8,657 bases of DNA. Origin: Bacteroidota bacterium (GTDB lineage Bacteria; Bacteroidota; Bacteroidia; Bacteroidales; VadinHA17). Position numbers and translations under genes: made by a program. Positions 5,990-8,657 of this stretch are shown here, piece by piece. The notes under the pieces were generated by a model, which was given only the letters and a program-made list of their open reading frames with translations, made no database searches and had not been told where the DNA came from. The stretch covers positions 1 through 8,657 of the forward strand of contig SBFZ01000247.1 in assembly GCA_006227095.1 (NCBI GenBank), read 5' to 3'. The number at the start of each line of letters is the position of its first letter. Within the stretch, counting starts at the first letter, position 1.

Positions 5990-6400
5990 ATGGACGAGAT
6001 ACTAAAGAAACTCAAATACGACAAACAGGACAGGATTGCGGTATTGAATGCCCCGGATGAGTTCCGGGAGAGGATTACCGGCCTCCTTCCTGATGTGCAG
6101 ATCGATACAGAGATCAATGCCCGTTACCTGTATGATTTTATGATTGCCTTTACTCCCGGGTCAGCTGATGTTGAAAAGCTTGGACCATCATGTATTCACA
6201 ACCTGAGTGATGACGGAAAACTGTGGATGGCCTATCCTAAAGGTACCTCGCGAAAGTTATCGAGTGACATCAACCGCGACCGTGGGTGGAATACGGTTGA
6301 GTCTACAGGCTTCAGGAGGGTGAGCCAGGTCGCCATTGATGAAGATTGGTCAGCCCTGCGGTTCCGGAACGTCAAATACGTCAAGCCCGTAAAAAAATGA
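5990..6400 (+). CDS. Small DUF3052-like cytosolic protein
   Basis: A 136-residue soluble protein with no signal peptide. The ATG at 5990 is chosen over an in-frame TTG at 5966 because the TTG lies inside the predicted promoter box; a purine-rich AGAAGAAAC precedes the ATG. The pattern resembles DUF3052: an N-terminal LKYDKQDRIAVLNAPDEF (residues 8-25), a Rossmann-like alternation, LWMAYPKGTS at 78-87, and a C-terminal VAIDEDWSALRFR at 114-126. These correspond to the family's 'VLNAP', 'LWvsWPK' and 'VDexWSgLkF' landmarks as I remember them. The biochemical function of DUF3052 is unknown to me. Its stop overlaps the next gene's start (ATGA), so the two are co-transcribed and probably translationally coupled. 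Confidence 0.75.
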   Translation: MDEILKKLKYDKQDRIAVLNAPDEFRERITGLLPDVQIDTEINARYLYDFMIAFTPGSADVEKLGPSCIHNLSDDGKLWMAYPKGTSRKLSSDINRDRGWNTVESTGFRRVSQVAIDEDWSALRFRNVKYVKPVKK

Positions 6401-7890
6401 GAATGATCCGGAAGACACTGGTCGCTGCCGCCGCACTGATGGTGATCATCTCGTGCTCAAGGCATCAGGAGACTGAGTTCTTCACAGGGAGAGTCGATTT
6501 CCCGGTGGAGCCATACCTGGGAGTCAAGGAAGCGATGGCAGCCAGGCTCATTCCACATCCGAGGCAACTGGAGTGGCAGCAAATGGAGATGACAGCGTTC
6601 ATCCATTTCTCAATCAACACCTTCACTGACAGGGAGTGGGGTACCGGTAAAGAATCACCGGAACTGTTCAACCCTGTGTCTCTTGACGCTGAACAGTGGG
6701 TAAGGGTGCTCAGCGAAGCCGGTATGAAGATGATAATCATCACGGCAAAGCATCATGATGGTTTCTGCCTCTGGCCAACCAGGACCACGACCCACTCGGT
6801 AGCCTCCAGTCCCTGGAAGAACGGGCAGGGTGATGTTATAAGGGAGCTCAGGGATGCGTGTGAAAAATACGGGATGAAGTTCGGTGTCTATCTCTCACCG
6901 TGGGACAGGAATGCGGAGTGCTATGGAGACTCCCCTGAATACAACCGGTTCTATATGGAGCAGCTTACCGAATTGCTGACATGGTACGGTAAGGTTGATG
7001 AGGTGTGGTTTGACGGCGCCAATGGCGAGGGGCCTGACGGCCGCCGCCAGGAGTACGACTGGCAGGCATATTATGACCTGATCAGAGAGCTGCAGCCAGA
7101 CGCCGTAACAGCCATCATGGGTGAGGATGTCAGGTGGGTTGGAACGGAGAGCGGATACGGACGTGAGACCGAATGGAGCGCCACGGTTATGGCACCCGGC
7201 GGAACGCCCGAAAGCGCAGCCATCAATAAGGCTCTCGGAATAGACGCAATGTCAGCAGACCTGGGAAGCAGCAACCTTCTCAGCAAGGCAGAGCATCTCT
7301 TCTGGTACCCGGCCGAGGTCGACGTATCAATAAGACCGGGATGGTTCTGGCACGCTTCAGAGGATTCACTGGTGAAGGATGTCAGCAAACTGGCAGACAT
7401 ATATCTCAGTTCGGTTGGCCGCAATGCAGTCCTTCTGCTGAACGTCCCGCCTGACAACCGTGGTCTGATAACTGATCATGACATCCGTAGCCTGCAGGGG
7501 CTCAGGGCGTGGATTGACAACCTTTATGCGGTTGACCTTCTCAACGGAGCCAGACCATACGGACAGGGTACATCCAACCTCATTGACAATGACAACACAA
7601 CCACATGGAGCCCCCGCCACAACCGGGTGGCATCATTCGTCCCTGCCATAGCAGCCACCTTCAATGTGGCCATGCTCCAGGAAGACATTACCAGGGGGCA
7701 GCGGGTTGAGAAGTTTATCATTGAGGCTCTCTATGAAAAAATGTGGGATACTATCGCCACCGGCACTACCATCGGATACAAGAGAATGATACGATTCCCT
7801 GAAGTAAAGGCTGACGAAATCAGGCTCACAATCATATCTTCACGGTCAACACCGCATATCAGCACCTTCGCCCTTTACCACGCAGATTAA
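6397..7890 (+). CDS. GH29 alpha-L-fucosidase lipoprotein
   Basis: A 497-residue glycoside hydrolase, predicted to remove alpha-linked fucose from glycans at the cell surface or in the periplasm. The start at 6397 (MRMIRKT) overlaps the previous stop as ATGA and gives a lipoprotein signal with Cys20 in VIISC. ATG 6403 is a close alternative. The catalytic TIM barrel runs about 55-375: HFSINTFTDREWG at 70-82, AKHHDGFCLWPT at 117-128, GVYLSPWDRN at 163-172, and VDEVWFDGANGEG at 200-212 with the likely nucleophile Asp206. Glu251 in GTESG is the best acid/base candidate, 45 residues after the nucleophile as in class-B GH29 enzymes. EVDVSIRPGWFWH and SVGRNAVLLLNVPPD are also typical of the family. 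A C-terminal beta-sandwich (about 380-497, NLIDNDNTTTWS) resembles a degenerate discoidin/CBM32-like domain. GH29-B enzymes usually prefer alpha-1,3/1,4 linkages; that preference is inference here. Confidence 0.93.
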   Translation: MRMIRKTLVAAAALMVIISCSRHQETEFFTGRVDFPVEPYLGVKEAMAARLIPHPRQLEWQQMEMTAFIHFSINTFTDREWGTGKESPELFNPVSLDAEQWVRVLSEAGMKMIIITAKHHDGFCLWPTRTTTHSVASSPWKNGQGDVIRELRDACEKYGMKFGVYLSPWDRNAECYGDSPEYNRFYMEQLTELLTWYGKVDEVWFDGANGEGPDGRRQEYDWQAYYDLIRELQPDAVTAIMGEDVRWVGTESGYGRETEWSATVMAPGGTPESAAINKALGIDAMSADLGSSNLLSKAEHLFWYPAEVDVSIRPGWFWHASEDSLVKDVSKLADIYLSSVGRNAVLLLNVPPDNRGLITDHDIRSLQGLRAWIDNLYAVDLLNGARPYGQGTSNLIDNDNTTTWSPRHNRVASFVPAIAATFNVAMLQEDITRGQRVEKFIIEALYEKMWDTIATGTTIGYKRMIRFPEVKADEIRLTIISSRSTPHISTFALYHAD

Positions 7891-7957
7891 GATTGGTACG
7901 GTTATTGAGGCCTGAGTGAGGTTTATCCTTGTAACTTAATTGCTATTCTAACCCATT

Positions 7958-8368
7958 ATGAGAGTCATTGTTCTTCTTTTTCTGCTAGTAACCGGGTTGG
8001 TTTCATCATGCAATCTTGAACCGGCTCACTCAGTTTATACCAACGTCCTGATACCATTCAGTGACCGGATTGTGCCGGAACACGGTATCGTGGGACAGCC
8101 GGTTAATATTTCAGCCTCCGCAATGGCTGAAAACGGATGCTGGTTAAACATACGTTTTGTATTGATACAGAAGGACGACCTTGAATATGAAATGGTTGCA
8201 CTTGCTGATTTTGAGTCATACGGAGCCTGCACGGATATGATTGTGTATGGTGATACCACGGTTAGTTTTATCCCTGACCGCACTGGCAATCACGTGATTA
8301 CGTTCTGGATGACCCAGGTTACATCTGAGACTGATACAGTGGTTGTTGGCCCGGCCCCGGGCAAATAG
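7958..8368 (+). CDS. Small lipoprotein of unknown function
   Basis: A 136-residue protein with a lipoprotein signal (MRVIVLLFLLVTGLVSSC, Cys18). The mature part is rich in beta strands and ends with FIPDRTGNHVITFW and TSETDTVVV, which reads like an immunoglobulin-like beta-sandwich edge. Cys61 (ENGCW) and Cys91 (YGACTD) could form a disulfide outside the cytoplasm. I do not recognise a named family. The 67-bp gap after the fucosidase contains no clear terminator. TATCCTTG at 7924-7931 is one mismatch from TAnnTTTG and may be a separate promoter. The base composition is a little more A/T-rich than the neighbours. Confidence 0.75.
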   Translation: MRVIVLLFLLVTGLVSSCNLEPAHSVYTNVLIPFSDRIVPEHGIVGQPVNISASAMAENGCWLNIRFVLIQKDDLEYEMVALADFESYGACTDMIVYGDTTVSFIPDRTGNHVITFWMTQVTSETDTVVVGPAPGK

Positions 8369-8379
8369 CGGCCCTATTT
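8363..8379. other. Palindrome spanning two convergent stop codons
   Basis: AAATAG (8363-8368) and CTATTT (8374-8379) pair perfectly around a CGGCC loop. The lipoprotein's TAG (8366-8368) and the minus-strand gene's TAG (8376 to 8374) are mirror parts of the same stem. A GC-rich arm pair GCCCG/CGGGC (8349-8353 and 8358-8362) lies just before it. Together they could act as a compact bidirectional end for the two genes, but the A/T stem is weak. Confidence 0.4.
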
Positions 8380-8657
8380 TCCCAGGCGCCTCATCCTTTC
8401 CCCTATCCAGCTGTGCTGACGCTCCAGCTCCGACCGGTGGAAGATCTCCTTATTGACGTATTTGATTGACTCAACTGTATAAAGGGCTCTCGGGTTGAAG
8501 CGGTTTATCTCGTCAAGAACCTCCTTTATCATGCTCCTGCGGGCAATGATATAAATTACTGCAACCTCCCCTTCAATACCTTCAGCCTTGACTGAGGTGA
8601 CCCCGTAACCCTTTCCACGCAGCTCCTGCACAAGGTTGGTGGCATCCTTGTGGGTTA
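8374..8657 (-). CDS. DUF2179/UPF0316-like protein, C-terminal part (5' end outside window)
   Basis: The frame stays open to the window edge on the minus strand, so this is the last roughly 93 residues of a longer gene. An internal GTG at 8631 is not a convincing start because the reading upstream (THKDATNL) continues the domain. The visible part reads ELRGKGYGVTSVKAEGIEGEVAVIYIIARR, then a helix, FNPRALYTVESIKYV, and a basic tail ending RMRRLGK. This fits the DUF2179 domain found at the C-terminus of UPF0316 and YitT-type membrane proteins ('GyGVTxxxgxGxxG', 'dPxAFyxVe'). The 'YTVES' ending is closer to UPF0316. Membrane segments would lie upstream, out of view. Function unknown. Confidence 0.7.
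   Translation of the reverse strand, partial: THKDATNLVQELRGKGYGVTSVKAEGIEGEVAVIYIIARRSMIKEVLDEINRFNPRALYTVESIKYVNKEIFHRSELERQHSWIGERMRRLGK

Overview
The window looks like an ordinary chromosomal stretch from a member of the Bacteroidota. The evidence is a SusC/CirA-style TonB-dependent receptor with an N-terminal carboxypeptidase-D-like domain, three lipoproteins with short 'SC' lipoboxes, TAnnTTTG-type -7 promoter boxes, and starts that mostly lack Shine-Dalgarno sequences. I see no phage, insertion sequence, CRISPR array, tRNA or rRNA.

Layout. Bases 1-204 (+) hold the 3' end of a polyphosphate kinase (ppk1) gene. It converges on a secreted amidase-signature lipoprotein (240-1838, -). Upstream of that, on the minus strand, is a thiamine-salvage operon read leftward from about 5885. 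It consists of a TAnnTTTG promoter box, a TPP (THI-box) riboswitch (5799-5882), an outer-membrane TonB-dependent receptor (3307-5736), a PnuC-family inner-membrane transporter best read as PnuT (2706-3302), and thiamine pyrophosphokinase (1928-2563). The logic is complete: thiamine crosses the outer membrane through the receptor, crosses the inner membrane through PnuT, is trapped as TPP by the kinase, and TPP feeds back through the riboswitch. The amidase lies 89 bp after the kinase and may be a read-through gene or have its own promoter.

A divergent plus-strand unit starts from a second TAnnTTTG box. It comprises a small DUF3052-like cytosolic protein (5990-6400) and, overlapping it by 4 bp, a GH29 alpha-L-fucosidase lipoprotein (6397-7890). 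A small lipoprotein of unknown function follows (7958-8368). It converges, with only 5 bp between stops, on the 3' end of a DUF2179/UPF0316-like gene (8374-8657, -) that runs off the window.

The points most worth a second look are in the noncoding parts. First, the TPP riboswitch leader contains an 8-nt segment perfectly complementary to the aptamer's conserved strand, and it can alternatively pair with the sequence just before the receptor start codon. This is a candidate translational expression platform. Second, the pnuT-thiN gap carries two tandem repeat arrays: a heptanucleotide array that encodes the last residues and the stop of PnuT, and a 34-bp array. The gene content itself is of known types; I do not see evidence for a wholly new multi-gene system here.
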